Shown here: positions 40,010 to 52,824 of the stretch, piece after piece | Layout of the letters: every line of letters begins with the position of its first letter | How positions within the stretch are numbered: position 1 is the first letter of the stretch | DNA from: Perkinsus olseni | Lineage: Eukaryota > Perkinsozoa > Perkinsida > Perkinsidae | Direction: 5' to 3' | Assembly (NCBI GenBank): GCA_013115135.1 | Contig: JABANP010000332.1 | Coordinates: 1 to 57,201 of the forward strand | DNA length: 57,201 nt | The notes under the pieces: generated by a model | Seen by the model: only the letters and a program-made list of their open reading frames with translations | Told to the model about the DNA's origin: nothing | Database searches by the model: none | Translations under genes and position numbers: made by a program

Positions 40010-42660
40010 CTAGAACCGCAGAGCCTGATAACGCCAGCAGCGGCAGCACCGAACCGCACGTTCCGGAACACACTCTACTTCGAATGAACTAGCTATATTA
40101 TGAAGTGCTCCTTCCATAGTATAATATCGCCTAGAAAAGACAGACTGGAGTAAGCCTGATTGACCGAAACTATGATAATTTTGGGTAGCATGTTGATGAT
40201 CGCTGACAGGCACGTGCAATCGGCGGACCAGAGCAACCATCAAGGCGACGCTCGAAGGCTTTTCAAGGCAAACAGCACGGTCCCGCGTCCCCCCTACCCC
40301 TCCCTGGATGGCCAATTTGGTCAGCTTCTCCGAAACCGCAATCAGGGCGTCCGTCTCTCCGGTGATGCGCGCCTCAGCCAGAGCGTTGCACACAACTTGC
40401 ATCATCAACCTCAACGTTAGAGTTGCTTTCACCAGCCACTTCCGCGTATCATCCAGCTGAACCGAATCTGATGCAGCCGGGATGACGATTACTAAGTGCT
40501 ATTGAAACACCTTCGCTGCCACATTTTCGGCATTTGAAGACCCCGTCCATCTTCACGCAAGCACCGCCATCACACAAAGGACACTGGAAGCTCTCCCAGT
40601 CGCTGAGACCTTTCTGAAATACACAGACGACGTCGTACAGGCCAGCGAGATGCCGCCAAGGGGCCCCTAAGGGCTAGGGAAGACTCCTCGCTGCCTCAGC
40701 AATACCAAACCATCCCTGGGCGCATGACGATGCCGATGATGATGTTGAACTGTTCTAGTGTTGCTGTCGGTCCCACAGTACTTTTCTGGCAGTTCGACGC
40801 CGTTCGCTTTTGACGGAGTCCCCCCAGCACACCCATCGGTAGTACCACTTCGTCCTGACATCGATCGCACATGCAGAGGAAGTGCTTTTCCTTAAGCATT
40901 CGGTCGCGTCTTTCGCCCACGCTGTCAAAAAACGGCGAAGTCGCGAACCTGAGCTCATCGAAATTCCGACGCTCGTCGAGGCCTCAACGAGCTCTAATAC
41001 GGCGGAGGACGACGAAGGGAGAGATCCGAACACGATGCCGGCGAAGAGTGGTATGAGAAGTACTACAGCAAATGATGGCCAAAGTAGCACATGCAGAGCT
41101 GCTCCCCGGCCATCACCGGCCGCACTGTCACCGCCGTCAACTGGGGACCTTGGAAGAGGGACCACCACTACCACCCTCCTCACGTCCATCATCACTACTG
41201 GCGTCGATGGTTTCGGGGTTGTAGGTCGATATCGACACATTAGGCATGCAGCTGTGATTGAGCAGGCTGGCAACCAGGAAGACGCAGGTGGCAGCACCGA
41301 GACAGGGTACGCCGCCACGACTGATGGTGTTCTTGAAGGAGTTCAAGGCAATGCACTCGCTGACTGTAGCCATCTCCCTTATCTGACAGCATCCCATCCA
41401 CAGGCCTCACCCTATCTCAGTTCAAAACCGACGGCCGAGCTGCATCCATGCATGACTATGATAATAGAAACATTCCAACACATCAGCGCTGAGCTACCCC
41501 CCTGCGCTCCGATACGGCTTTAGTATCGCGCCCTGTTCGAGAACGCCGTCTGTGTGTTCACAACCTCCCCACACGATCCACCAGCGCACATCAGCCCGCC
41601 AGGTCTACCTCCCTGTCGCTATGATTCCGTCGGAACTCCCGAAACGTGTCGATAAAGTCACGACAGAGAGCCTCACTCGGTGCTGAGAACAACTACTCTC
41701 ACCGTTACACGAGGCAGACCCCCACCCTCACCCTCTTCCTCATCGTCAAACACCTCCATCACCGACCTCCACGCTGCCGGCCGGGCCAGCCACTTCGACG
41801 ACTGTTCATGCGAGAAGAAATGCGAGAACGAGTCAATGTCGTCCCTGATGCCTTCAGGCAAGCCGTCCACAGCATCACCCATACGCGGATACAGGTACTG
41901 AGCTACGGCGGTGATGGTTAGGACCGTCGAAGCGCCTACCTGTCGAAGCTTCCTCGCGTCAGAGAAGTGCTGCATGATCCACAGGAGATTATCCAGCGTA
42001 CCAGCTACGGCACAGTCTCTGAGAAGGCACCGAAAAATACAGCTGTATCTGAACCTAGTCACACTTTCTCCAAGTATCGGTGTTAACGGGTCTCGGGGTG
42101 TATGCGCACATATTGAATTTAACGCCTCGCAAAAAGGGGGGAAGTTCTGTGCTGAGGGTTACCCGGAGGCCTACTCCCTTCGTGGTAACAGGAGATCTCA
42201 GGACCACCGCTGTCACCGGGGAGACATCGGCGCCGGTCTTCAAAACGAAACGGCCGAGATACTCATCCCCCGCGTGATGACGGAATCCTCCAGCGATATT
42301 GAGGTGACCCACGACCCAAATGGACTTCCTCCGAGCGCGATGAGCCCTACCGATGGGGTTGTATGATGACAGCTGGCTCCTCCTCCAGTAAAACACAACC
42401 TTCGGGGATATCCTCAACTGCATACAAGCCCATACCACACGCTGAGTTAAAACGGACCTGCATACGTCACTACGACAGAGACTGACAGCCCGACCTACTT
42501 CAAAACAATCAGCCAATGTCTTCACCCGAGGCCTCAGAATGGACTTCGTGTGTCCCGGCACCCCTGGCAGGAGCTTCTCAAACCCCCTCGGGAGGTCGCA
42601 CGCATCACCAGCTCCATGGCTGCGGACCGGTGTCTTCGAACGCGCCTTCTTCTTCGGCAT
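40010..42660 (-). CDS. SMYD-type SET-domain methyltransferase
   Basis: Starts MPKKKARSKTPVRSHG at 42660. Conserved pieces in order: the SET entry (GRFVLKTGADVSP), a helical part (LLWIMQHFSDARKL), the SET core NSFKNTIS...LVASLLNHSCMPNVS with the NHSCxPN cofactor-pocket motif, then the post-SET MGERRDRMLKEKHFLCMCDRCQDE. Further on are a second Cys4 group (CPLCDG, CRKCGSE) and a helical C-terminal domain (DTRKWLVKATLTLRLMMQVV), as in SMYD proteins. It would methylate lysines on histones or other proteins. A MYND finger is not obvious between the split SET parts. Exon borders were only partly traced, and the last about 30 residues are doubtful. Confidence 0.8.
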
Positions 42661-42780
42661 AACGACAGAGCTACTGTGACTGCTGCTTCTACCGCACCAC
42701 CCAACCAAACACAGCGGAGCGAAGCAAAAAGTGTAATTATTCCCATAGTGTTTGTATCATGAGGTCAGGAGTCCCCAGAC

Positions 42781-43562
42781 TCAAGGGAAGGTCTTCTTAG
42801 TCATGATATTGTAGAAATCTTCCGCACTGATCTCCCCATCACCATTACCTGACCCAGAACGCCCTGACTGAATGCGCCCCTCGAGTAACCCTCACTGTCG
42901 GCCCTCTCGATCATTTCCCTGAGCTCCTCGTCGGTCATAGTCTGATGGACAGAAGGGATGCATCGATGAGATTGTCCCAGCCCGGCCTACCTCGCCGAGC
43001 TCCTTAGCAACTCGGCGGAGGTTCTTAATAGTGATCGTACCTGCAGAGGAAAGCAAGCCCCTCACATTCACCCTAGCAACCCTCTCACCCGTCTTGTCAT
43101 CGTCAAAGAGGTTGAATATTCTCATGATACCCTCACGAGACTCCTTGTCGCCCTGACAGCCCACAGAGGGAGACCTTCCCATCACCACACACTCACCAGT
43201 TTGTTGGTGATGCTGTCCAGGAACTCCTCAAAATCAACGGCACCATTGCTCTTCTTCTCGAGATCAGCGATCATCTACCGCAGGGCTGGCCATAACCACT
43301 CCCGAAAACCACCTTACTTGGTAGATCGTTGGATTCTTAGACTCGAACCCGAGGCTCTGCATGGCCGCCTTCAGCTCCTTCGGGTCGATCGTCCCGCTGC
43401 CATCGGTGTCGAACAAATTGAAGGCCTCCCGGATCTCATCGATCTCGTCCTGACAAGCGCCTGTTGCCCTGCCGCCCACCCCCCTACCTCAGTCATGCCA
43501 GGTCTCTCGTAGGTCGGCTTGCGACGACCACCAGCAGCGGGACTAGCACGAGCGCGGTTCAT
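42781..43562 (-). CDS. CETN: Centrin
   Basis: All seven exons join in phase: 43488-43562, 43318-43449, 43197-43274, 43089-43152, 42991-43040, 42896-42941 and 42781-42848; introns are 38-49 bp. The product is 170 residues, the usual centrin size. EF-hand 1 [12 protein letters not shown] is canonical; EF2 is degenerate (NGAVDFEEF); EF3 DDDKTGTITIKN and EF4 [12 protein letters not shown] follow the centrin pattern, with the link [21 protein letters not shown]. The end KKTFP carries the centrin C-terminal aromatic. It works at centrioles/basal bodies and the spindle poles. It lies 120 bases from the SMYD start and 129 bases from the PSF2 stop, in the same direction. Confidence 0.95.
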
Positions 43563-43691
43563 CTATAACAGTGAGCGATTGCAGTCTAGCAGCCACCATT
43601 GACGTGAACACTTAACTCGACAGGGCCCGGCGATAAAACGGTCAAGTATACCGGACGAATTACTGACAACTTCACGCAAACACAACTGAGG

Positions 43692-44542
43692 TCAGCCGCC
43701 GGTAGCAGCAGTTGCCCCTTCTCGGATGGCCAACAGCTCCTGGGCTTTGTCCATCAATGATAGGGACTGACTTCGGATGCACGCCAACTCGAGTCGAGAG
43801 AGTTTTGTAACCTGAAGGAGAGTGGGGTGTGTGTTACTGAGAGGAGGGGGAAGGGTGGTACATCCAGGTTAGCAACGTCAGTGTCGAGCATCTTGATGCC
43901 TTCTCGTATCTTGTGGCGTCTTATATCCAGGATGTCTGGGAAATATGGTACGGCACTATCTACACGCTCGCATATTACCTTCTAATAAAACCCTGATCTC
44001 AGCCTGCGCCTTTGGTCCTCCCAAGGCGTCCTGCGATCCTGCAGCCACCTCCCCTCCGTTGGCACCTTTCGTCAGCCAAGGTCGCTGATTCAGCAGTATC
44101 TGTCACCACACCAAGTACCCAAGATCGACCTTCGTCACGTACATGGGCTAGCTCGAGGTAGTGCTCATGTACATCTGTGAACTCATCAGCCGGCAGCCGC
44201 CGCTCTTCAGCCAACTGCTGCCGCAAATGAGTAGCGTTCAACCACTCCGGCGCTTCAATAGAACACCTTCCATCAGGAGAGGTGATTCAAACGACAGCAG
44301 CAGACGGGGTTTACCGATTGGTCCTTTCCAGATGCAATGCCAGCCACAAGGGGACATCAGTCGGCATGTGCGGGCTGAAAGGGCCCACTACTCCCGAGAA
44401 CAGCTCCCATCTTGCACCGAACGTCGTGAAGGAGGCCGAGGGCACCACCGTCACCTAGCCATCATCAAGAGGAGAAGCTACCACCGACGACCACCTCCCC
44501 TACTGGTGTATCTAACGCTTCGAACTCCTCATTTCCGATCAT
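43692..44542 (-). CDS. GINS2: GINS complex subunit PSF2
   Basis: Six exons join in phase: 44504-44542, 44315-44454, 44266 down to 44143, 44084 down to 43979, 43935 down to 43862, and 43811 down to 43692; introns are 43-58 bp. The 200-residue product fits PSF2: NEEFEALDTP-VTVVP, GVVGPFSPHMPTDVPLWLALHL, CSIEAPEWL, HEHYLELAH, then IRVLLEDILDIRRHKIREG and LSRLELACIR. GINS joins Cdc45 and MCM2-7 to form the replicative helicase. One acceptor is AAG (44267). The start at 44542 is the first in-frame ATG that matches the family N-terminus; a longer upstream frame exists but does not fit. Confidence 0.9.
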
Positions 44543-44915
44543 GGGCGCCCTCCGTACCAAATCGACATCACATACCCGAAGCTGGTCCATGAGGGAGGAG
44601 CCAATAACAACACTGCCAACCGTCGCCATTCCCTCGCTTCGAAACCAACGATGGCTCACATTCTCGACACTGTAAACTCAGAAGAAATATGGCCCTGTAG
44701 ACGAGACAGAAACCGCAGATCAGTTAAGCGACTAGGGTTATAAAAATTGGAGGCTGATGATGATCGCGAGGTCCAGCACAGATCCCGCAGATTCATGTTA
44801 AACCATGTGCAAGCAGATCGCCGCGTTAGTCCCCTCGGGCCTTCCTGGCCAGCTTGTCAAATTCATGAACATACCTGACTCAACCACCACTCTGTCGTCG
44901 CTCCCTCGGCTGCTG

Positions 44916-47910
44916 CTACGTCCCCAGCGTCTTGATTCCCGTGATGTAATTCCATCGGGAAATCTTTTCGTTCTGACTGTGGGCACCGTCGTCTCCTTGG
45001 CCGATTGGCAGCGAAATTAGAGGCTTGCCGTCAGTAACCTAGCACGAGCCCTCAGATCTAAGAAGACCCCCTCCTCCATCTACTTCGTCAAAAGTAAGCG
45101 TGATCGGTATCGAGCCGCCCTCCCGAGTATAGTCCGGTTCCTGCCCCTCATGGACCTGCACACCATCCTCGCCACCCACCCCATACCGCAGCATCCTCAC
45201 CTTCATGGTCGCCGCAGCAGCAGCCTCGAAGTTGAAGTCAGCGATGTCGCCCACCCAGGGCTGAGAGGGCGTGTGGTCACGGAAGTCCCGAGGAAGGGTA
45301 ACTCACCCGAGCCGCGAGCAGACAGTTGACTTTGAGTCGGTTGCGGCTGCCAAGGCCACCAAAGACCTTCACCAAGTGCCTCTTGACGCAGTCCTCGACG
45401 TGGGCCACAGTCATATTGGGAACGGTACGAATCGAAAACTTACCTATCACGAGTGACACGTGATGTAGTGTCGAAAACGACAGAGACGAGGGAAACGGAA
45501 ATGGAGATAAGTTCTATAGGAAGGTTTCGTAGATTAAGAATTCTGTAGTTATTCCCGTTTTATCAGCCTGTATGACAGCCTCAGATGGAAAATGCGTTTT
45601 TGGCATGGCTTATTCGCAGCCTCACCGCTCGTGTCAGGGTGGATGATTTTCAAGCGACCCTCCTACCGATGACGGTCCTCGGGATGACGGTCTTTGCGCC
45701 AGCTCCGGAGAAGGCCCCCTCGATACCGTGAAGAGACAAGGAAGGATAGCGCGACCGGCCCATCAGAATCTCCGTAGAATTCTGATCAAGAGCGCGCAGG
45801 TTCGAACCCTGCTCCTGACATTCCCGAATATTACGTTAAATAACAGAGGCATCCCGCCAACACCGTCATTGGCATAGGCCTCGATATCAAAATCACAAAC
45901 TTCGTATCTGACCCCAACCCAGTCGGCCCCCAAAGGACCCCTGCCTTACTTCCTCCTCTCCTCAGTAGTCAGCTCAGCAACCTCGTCGTACATCCCCGGT
46001 ATGAGGATCTTGCCACTACTGTCCACCAAAGTCGACATCAACTGAGGGACCTCGCTGAGCCAGGCAATGGTTTCATTTTCCCTACTTCGATGAGATCAGT
46101 GAGGGGCTCGTGGACAGCCCCACCATGGGAGCCCGAGTGCAGGTCCTTCTCGCCACCACGGACCTGGTCGGAGTATCTTTCGCATCCGTCAAACGCCAGC
46201 TTCTACCTCAACCGCAAAGTACGCCGCTCCTCGAATGCCAAATGTCAAGCAAGGACGTCGGGTCCCCAGCCAATAGTTATCAGAAATACACGTGCCATCG
46301 ACGTCCGCGAAGAAGGTCTCTCGGACCGACTGCACCAACGCTCTCGCCACCGTTGAGGGCAGTAGCCCCTCCCACCTGCAGACAAGGCTCGAGGCCCTCC
46401 GACCCCGACTCCTCCATCCCTTCAAAGACGCATCTGAGGGAACGACAATATCTCTATATATAGCATTAATAATCATTAAAGTAAAATACACAGTCGGGCC
46501 GAAAAGATTGTGAGGTCGGCTGTGGAAAATTTTTGTGACCAGGCTGCATTGAAATGCCCTAGTAAAGGGATACATAATGGCGAGCTTATGATAGTAATAT
46601 AAACTTATTAGCACACCCGAGCCACTGAAAAAACAACCTACTTCATGTTGCAGGGCAAGGGGAGGTTGAACTTCCTATGGAACTCCACAAACCAGAGCCA
46701 GCAGAGGACAGGTCCCTTATCGTCCGTGGCCCCCCTGCCGTACCTGAACAGTACACGTACGAGTAGCCATTGACAAGGGAGCGACTACAATTTGCCATCA
46801 ACCTCAGTGAGCTCGAAGGGCTCAGTATCCCACCCGTCCTCCTTCTCAGCTGGCTGAACCTGACAAAGAACCTCACGGCAGCGGCCGGGCTTCCCTCCAA
46901 CTACATCAAGATGGCCATAGACACACAGCGTCGGACTCTGGGCAGGGGACCCACCCTCGAAGGTGCAGAACAGAACTGGCGGCAATGGTATCTTGCTCCC
47001 TACACAGGACACATCAACCGCCACTCGGTAGCCCCGTCGCTTACCGTCAGCTAAAGCCTGAAGGCCTAGGTCAACGACATCGGTGACGCCGCCCAGGGCC
47101 TCGCACCACTTGGTAGCCCAGGCTATAGTTTGAATGACCTATCCGCGGGACTAGCTCCATGAGACGATCAACTTGGACAACCTGGGGGCGCTTGGCAGGA
47201 TCTCCCGACACGCCGGGGATGGCGACGCACTCCGCGAGACGAGCTATGAAGACCTGGAAAGCGTCACATGCTGGCCGTAGTGGCATGGGGCTGTGAGCGC
47301 TACGTCCTGATTGAGGTCCACCCATTCATAGAAGGCCTTGAATAAGTCTTCCTTAGGGTCCGAGGAGATGTCATCGTTGGTGTCTCTGAAGGCAGATCAC
47401 CTCAGAACCGGTGGCAGATTTCGAAGTCTTGAAGGTGAAGAGCTACTCCCTCGAACGACAATAAAATACAGAGAAGCGCTGACGGCGTGTGTAGGGACCA
47501 TGGCCCGGCGCGGTCCACCATCACCACCTGAACCCTATCTCAGTCTGGTCTGCCAGTATCTGCACCCCAGCCACAGGATCGGCCTTGGGAGAGGACAACT
47601 CCTCTTCCCTGATCAGCGACCACTCGAAGGTCCACTGATATTCCCCTCCTACATGTCTTTGGGTATCGGTCTGTAGGCAATCGACGGTGATGGTAGGAAG
47701 GGACGAGGGCTCACCGGATGATACGGTGACGCAGCACCATCACCTACTCAAAGGAAAGCTCAGTACAGGTCACCAGGGCCCACCAGTACTAAAGTCAGCA
47801 GCCCCTCCGACCACACCCATGGCGGTGCCCGTCAGCTGCGACCTGTCAACCTGTGGCCTTCGATGAGGAGAGTTCGACTCCTCTATCTCCATGGTGATCT
47901 CTTCTGACAT
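44916..47910 (-). CDS. M20 dipeptidase (CNDP-like), copy B
   Basis: Cytosolic non-specific dipeptidase family. It starts [16 protein letters not shown] at 47910 and ends IKTLGT at 44916. In order: [115 protein letters not shown] and [15 protein letters not shown]. Metal and catalytic His, Asp and Glu positions of the M20 di-zinc site are present. It has a 45-bp intron (46860-46904) right after GHLD that copy A lacks. It lies head-to-tail with copy A, about 400 bases apart. It cleaves small dipeptides; by homology it could also act in glutathione turnover. Confidence 0.88.
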
Positions 47911-48308
47911 CTTCCGAATCACACCGAGCTGTCAAGGCAGTCCAATAGAGGCCATCATTCCCTCAGCATTAACACACGAACTCACACACAGAAGCCACGG
48001 GTGGTGAGAAACTATTCCCTACGATCGAGGAGCAGATCTGATGACATAAATGAAATCTTAACAGGAACGGGCCCTTCCCAACGATGACACTGTGACACGT
48101 GAAAGCGATGGTCTCGTGCTACCACCACTACTATACTGATGGAGAACCAGCGTACGAGCAACCATCACGAGACAATAAGTACAGCAGTCAACAACGTCAT
48201 GGCGGAGGGCGGCTAATGCTTGGCCTTCTCCTCCTGGAGTCATGCGGGAGAATTCATAAACGTACCTGTCCAAACGCAAATGACCAACGATGAAATCAAT
48301 GGGGCCTG

Positions 48309-50840
48309 TTACGTTCCGAGGGTCTTCGCTCCCACTATGTAGTTCCTCCTAGATATCTTCTCGTTCTGGCTATGGGCACCATCATCACCCTGGCCGATCG
48401 GCAACAGAATCGCCGGCTTGCCACCGCTGACCTCCTCGAAGGTGAGGGTGATGGGGATCGAACCACCCTCCCTGGTGTAGTCCGGCTCCACACCCCACAC
48501 CTAGCAACGGACTGCACTGAACCCAAGCGGAAGGGAGCTCCCACCTGCTTGGTCGCAGCAGCCGCAGCCCGATAGTTGTAGCCATTGAGGTCACCCATCC
48601 AGGGCTGAAGGGAAGGGAAAAAGTTTTGACAATGGAGATTGACCAACTACTACTGCCCCTGTCCTCATCATTCAGGCGACCATCTTCCCAGTACTACCTT
48701 TCCTGCATGGATGACGTTAACCTTGAGACGATTCTTGCTGCCCAGAGTGTCGAACACCTTCACTACGTGCCTCTTCACGCACTCAGCGACGTGATCGATC
48801 GTCATGTGAGGGACCGTACGGATCGAGAATTTACCTACACCAAGCCAATGCTCGTCACCACGCCGACCATCGACCTTACCAACGACCGTGCGCGGTATGA
48901 CAGTCTTCGCTCCAGCACCAGCAAAGGCTCCCTCGATACCGTGAAGGGAGAGGGTGGGGTACCGGGAACGCGCCATCAAGATCGTAGCCTTGTCCTGAGC
49001 AGGCAGTCCTTCCCAAAACGCTATGGGCAGTCCCCCCACCTGACTGAGGAGTGGCATCCCTCCAGTGTCTTCGTTCGCGTAGCTAGCGACATCGAAATCA
49101 CAACGCTCGTATCTGCAGGGCAGCACTGGAACCATCCAGGGCCTGGCGAGGCGTACCGCTCCTTCTCCTCCTCTGTGAGCTCATCTACCTCGTCGTAGAT
49201 GCCAGGGACTAGAATCTTTCCTGTGGCGCTGTCGACAAGAGTGGACATGATCTGAATGAGGGCGTCCATCAGATGAAGGAAGGGGCGTAAGGTGGCCCTA
49301 CCTTGATAAGGTCGGTCATAGGCTCCTGGACTGCTCCGCCATGAGCACCCGAATGGAGATCCTTCGTGCCGCCTCGAACCTAGCGACAACGCGTACCACA
49401 ACTTCACCAAATCACGCCAAGAAGTACCTCAACAGCAAAGTAGACGTTGCCGCGGATACCCCACGTGACGCAGGGGCGTTCCAAGCCCATCCAGTAGTTA
49501 TCAGAAATACAGATGCCGTCCACGTCATGGAAGAAGGTCTCACTCACCGACTGAGGGAGGCAAACACCAATCACTGCCAGCCGTACCGAACTCTCTACCT
49601 TCAGGCACTCCTCGAGGCCTTCGGAACCAGACTCCTCCATACCCTCGAAAACGCATCTGTTGGGATGGCAATAGAAGACCGGGCAGAGACGAGTGACCAA
49701 CGCTCACTTTAGGTTGCAGGGCAAGGGGAAGGTTGAACTTCCTATGGAACTCCACAAACCAAAGCCAGCAGAGGACAGGCCCCTTATCGTCCGTGGCACC
49801 CCTGCCGTACCTGAAAACGACCAACTGCCAAGACAGACCCCCCAAGTAGCCTCCTCACAAGTTGCCATCCTTCTCAGTAAGCTGGAATGGCTCCGTATCC
49901 CAGCCGTCCTCCTTGCTGGCCGGTTGGACGTCCAAATGCCCATAGACGCAGAGAGTAGGGACATCGGGCAGGGTAGACTCGAAGGTGGCGAAGAGGGCCG
50001 GAGGGCGAACGATACGGCTACCTGAGCGACCAAAGGCCATGTGACCGGGGAGTCGGCCACCAACCTACCATCAGGAAGGGTCTGCAGGCCCAGATCGACC
50101 GGTTCGGTAACGCCTCCGAGGGACTCGCACCACTTGGTGGCCCAGGCGACGGTTTGAAGGACCTGGAAGGGGCCACTGTGCAGGAGCGGGTGTTGGAGGG
50201 TCAGGTACCCACCCGAGGGCGTAGGGTAGGGTCACCGGAAACACTGGGGATGGCAACAGCCTCAGCTAGTCGTGACACGAACACCTACAGGACAGACCAG
50301 AAATGCGCGCAGGTTCGATCCCGGCACCCTACATTTTGGTTGAGGTCAATCCATTCATACATGGCCTTGTAGAGGTCCTTAGCGGGGTCAGCGGTGATGC
50401 TCTGATTGGTCTCTCTGAGCATAGGGGGTGGTGGCAGGAGGAGGAGCATCGACCCCCACCTGAATCCGAGCTCGCACTCATCAGCCATGGTCTGAACGCT
50501 AGCGACTGCATCGCACTCAGCGGAAGACAGATCTTGCTGCCTGAAACATACGCCAACCTATTCTGTATCTTATGCGCGCAACCTTATGATACGCCTTACA
50601 TCTGCACCGTCAATGGCTTGTACGGGATAGAGGGAGAGGGCAGCAAGTTCTGCGGCGTCACCGGATGGTACGGCGAGGAGGCCAAGTTGCCTGACTTAAC
50701 TCGACTGTCCGTCCCCCAAGCGACTCGATACTACTAGAGAAGCCCCCGGTGGCCGAGGCGGGCACGGCGCCGTAGTCGACCTTCGGTGGAGCGTGAGGGG
50801 CATTAGACTCCTCAATGTTCAGCGTGAACTCTTCCGACAT
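48309..50840 (-). CDS. M20 dipeptidase (CNDP-like), copy A
   Basis: Paralogue of copy B. It starts [16 protein letters not shown] at 50840 and ends AKTLGT at 48309. Motifs: [52 protein letters not shown] (no intron here), [72 protein letters not shown] and [15 protein letters not shown]. The di-metal ligands and the catalytic Glu are kept, so the enzyme should be active. Some exons are nearly identical in DNA to copy B (46649-46730 against 49717-49796). The short N-terminal extension of about 45 residues is shared by both copies. Exon borders were followed by motif, not all base by base. Confidence 0.88.
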
Positions 50841-51188
50841 AACAACTTCAATACAATTAGCTGTCGAACAAAATCCTTCACCGCGCCACGAAATTCCCCG
50901 CAACACCACACCGGTCAATTCCAGCCAGAGACCAGTATCATGCATTCCCCCATGGGCTCCAGGGCCCTGCCTCCTGACTGCACTGCCATCACTCTTGCCT
51001 TGAATACTCCGGCACCTCCAAAGGCCACCATCCCCTGCAACCAACCGCGTTGATAAGGGCACGCGATTCACCCGGCCATTAAACTTATTTCGAAACCCAT
51101 AAACAATTTTGGAACTGATTTCAAACGTAAAATACGGTTCCAGAATTAACTTTGGAATTTAGAATTGCTTTTTTGAACGTCCCCAAAG

Positions 51189-52601
51189 CTACATCACAGC
51201 AGTCCACCGAAGTGAAGACCTGAGGAGCTCCTCCAGCTGAGTGGGCAAGAGTACTACGAGAGACCTAAATACACGGGAGGGGTTGTTTGGATCACATCCC
51301 GGAGCGCGGACCAGTTCCAGAGTCGCCCAGTCAATAAAGGCAACCTCTCCTCCTTTGGATACAGCAACCGCTACTCGATCACCGAGATAGCTGATACCTT
51401 CGATGGTAGACTCGAACGTGATTTGGTGAGGGAGTGGTATCTGCATCAGTCGTTACAGGGATGATCGGAGCTGGTTATCACCTCCTTCCAGCTGCATCGC
51501 GGCTCGAAGACCTTCACCCTACACTGACTCGCCGTGAACCCCTTGGACCCGCAAATGATGGGACCTGCCACCGACCTCCGCAGGAAGTGGCGGAGCTTCC
51601 CTCCATCCTACAGGTAGCATCCCGCCCGACTGCACAGGAGACCAACTGATCTGGCCCACACGGAGCCGAGTGGACGAGGGCAGCCGTCCTCATGTCCCAC
51701 ACCTGGTGACAGCTGTTTCAGTGCGTGGCCCTGAGCACAGGCCCACTCTGAACTGGAGATCCTCAGATAGTTGAACCACCGACGAGGACTCCGGCAAGAT
51801 TCTGACACGACTGAGGTTGACTTAGGCTTCACGCGGTCGATAAAGATACCTCAAGCGAGTAACCACATTCCGAGAGGTCCATGTTGATGATATCCGCTGC
51901 TGTGTGTCGATGTCCCACGAGCAGACCCTGCAGTCCCGGCCACCCGTTACCGCCATCCGCCGCTAAAGGCCCCCTCACCAGACGTAAGGCTGCCGTCGTC
52001 ACTCACCCGTAGGCAGCCCGCTACAGAAGCGACAGATCGATCGTGACCACCGGTCAGCCTACCAACTTCAACCGGTTCCCGGCCCCCTGTGGTAGTGGAC
52101 CATACCGCAGCCATCTTGTCGACAGAGCAGGTGAGAAAATGGCCATACTCGAGGGGAGCCTGAGAGGCTTCTTCGGCAATCTGAGGACACTGGCAAGACC
52201 CACCACTTCGTTAATACCACCTTGATGGGCCCTGCAGTGCCAGTCTTCATTCCACGCCAAAGGCCCTGGTCGGCTGTCTAGTGCCGACAAACACCCATCC
52301 ACATCCGCGAGGAGCAGCTGCCGCCCCGACGATGGTCCCTCTAGAAAGGCCACGGAGGTTATGATGTCTCCAATGGACACCTACACAGCGAAGGCCCCCA
52401 CGGCTAAGTCAAAGTTGTCCGGACCTTCATAGCCCTCACTGAGGTACTACTATCCTCACCCTCAGGGTGGTATGATGACCGAGAGCAACATGGAAGGCAG
52501 ACCATGGGTGATCCTCGGCCAGTGCCTCCTGATTAGAATTTCCTCGACTTTCACGCTTTCACCTTTGTTGCAGTGGAAACCAAGTTATACACGTCTGACA
52601 T
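51189..52601 (-). CDS. WD40-repeat protein
   Basis: Starts MSDVYNLVSTATK at 52601, followed by EALAEDHPWSAF and, after further short introns, repeats with WD40 features: GDIITSVAFLEGPSSGRQLLLADVDGCLSALDSR, the segment near 52120 reading SVDKMAAVW, then VWDMRTAALVHSAPCG and a last exon ESTIEGISYLGDRVAVAVSKGGEVAFIDW. Together they suggest a beta-propeller of about five to seven blades acting as a protein-interaction platform. No family-specific signature is recognised. Exon joins between 51480 and 52200 were not fully resolved. Confidence 0.65.
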
Positions 52602-52824
52602 GATTGATTGTAAGGACCACAAGCGAGACTTTTGCTAAAGGCCTTAACCAGCCAAAACAAACAGACAGCGCCCAATACTATGGATAGGCCTACTATCATC
52701 TTATTCGGAGAAGCCGCCACCGGTCAACAAAATGAGCGTTGAGGTAATTACAAGATTTCACAAGAGCGCAAGATCTGTCCCTTACTCCTGTCTCAGCGCT
52801 GCGTTCAACGTCTCCACTTTCGCC

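Noticed and set aside
43960..43978. A 19-base GT-AG intron in the PSF2 gene
   Set aside because: Too short to splice. Using the next acceptor gives a 43-bp intron and restores the conserved sequence after VLLE.
45775..45830. tRNA T-arm-like sequence (GCAGGTTCGAACCCTGC followed by TCCTGACA)
   Set aside because: On the minus strand it codes part of dipeptidase copy B just after a CAG acceptor, in frame with a segment that aligns to copy A. No matching 5' half of a tRNA lies upstream.
52106..52119. Second spliced-leader-like match (CCGCAGCCATCTTG)
   Set aside because: It lacks the GGCTCAAG end and falls inside the WD40 coding sequence (minus-strand SVDKMAAVW), so it is a coding coincidence.
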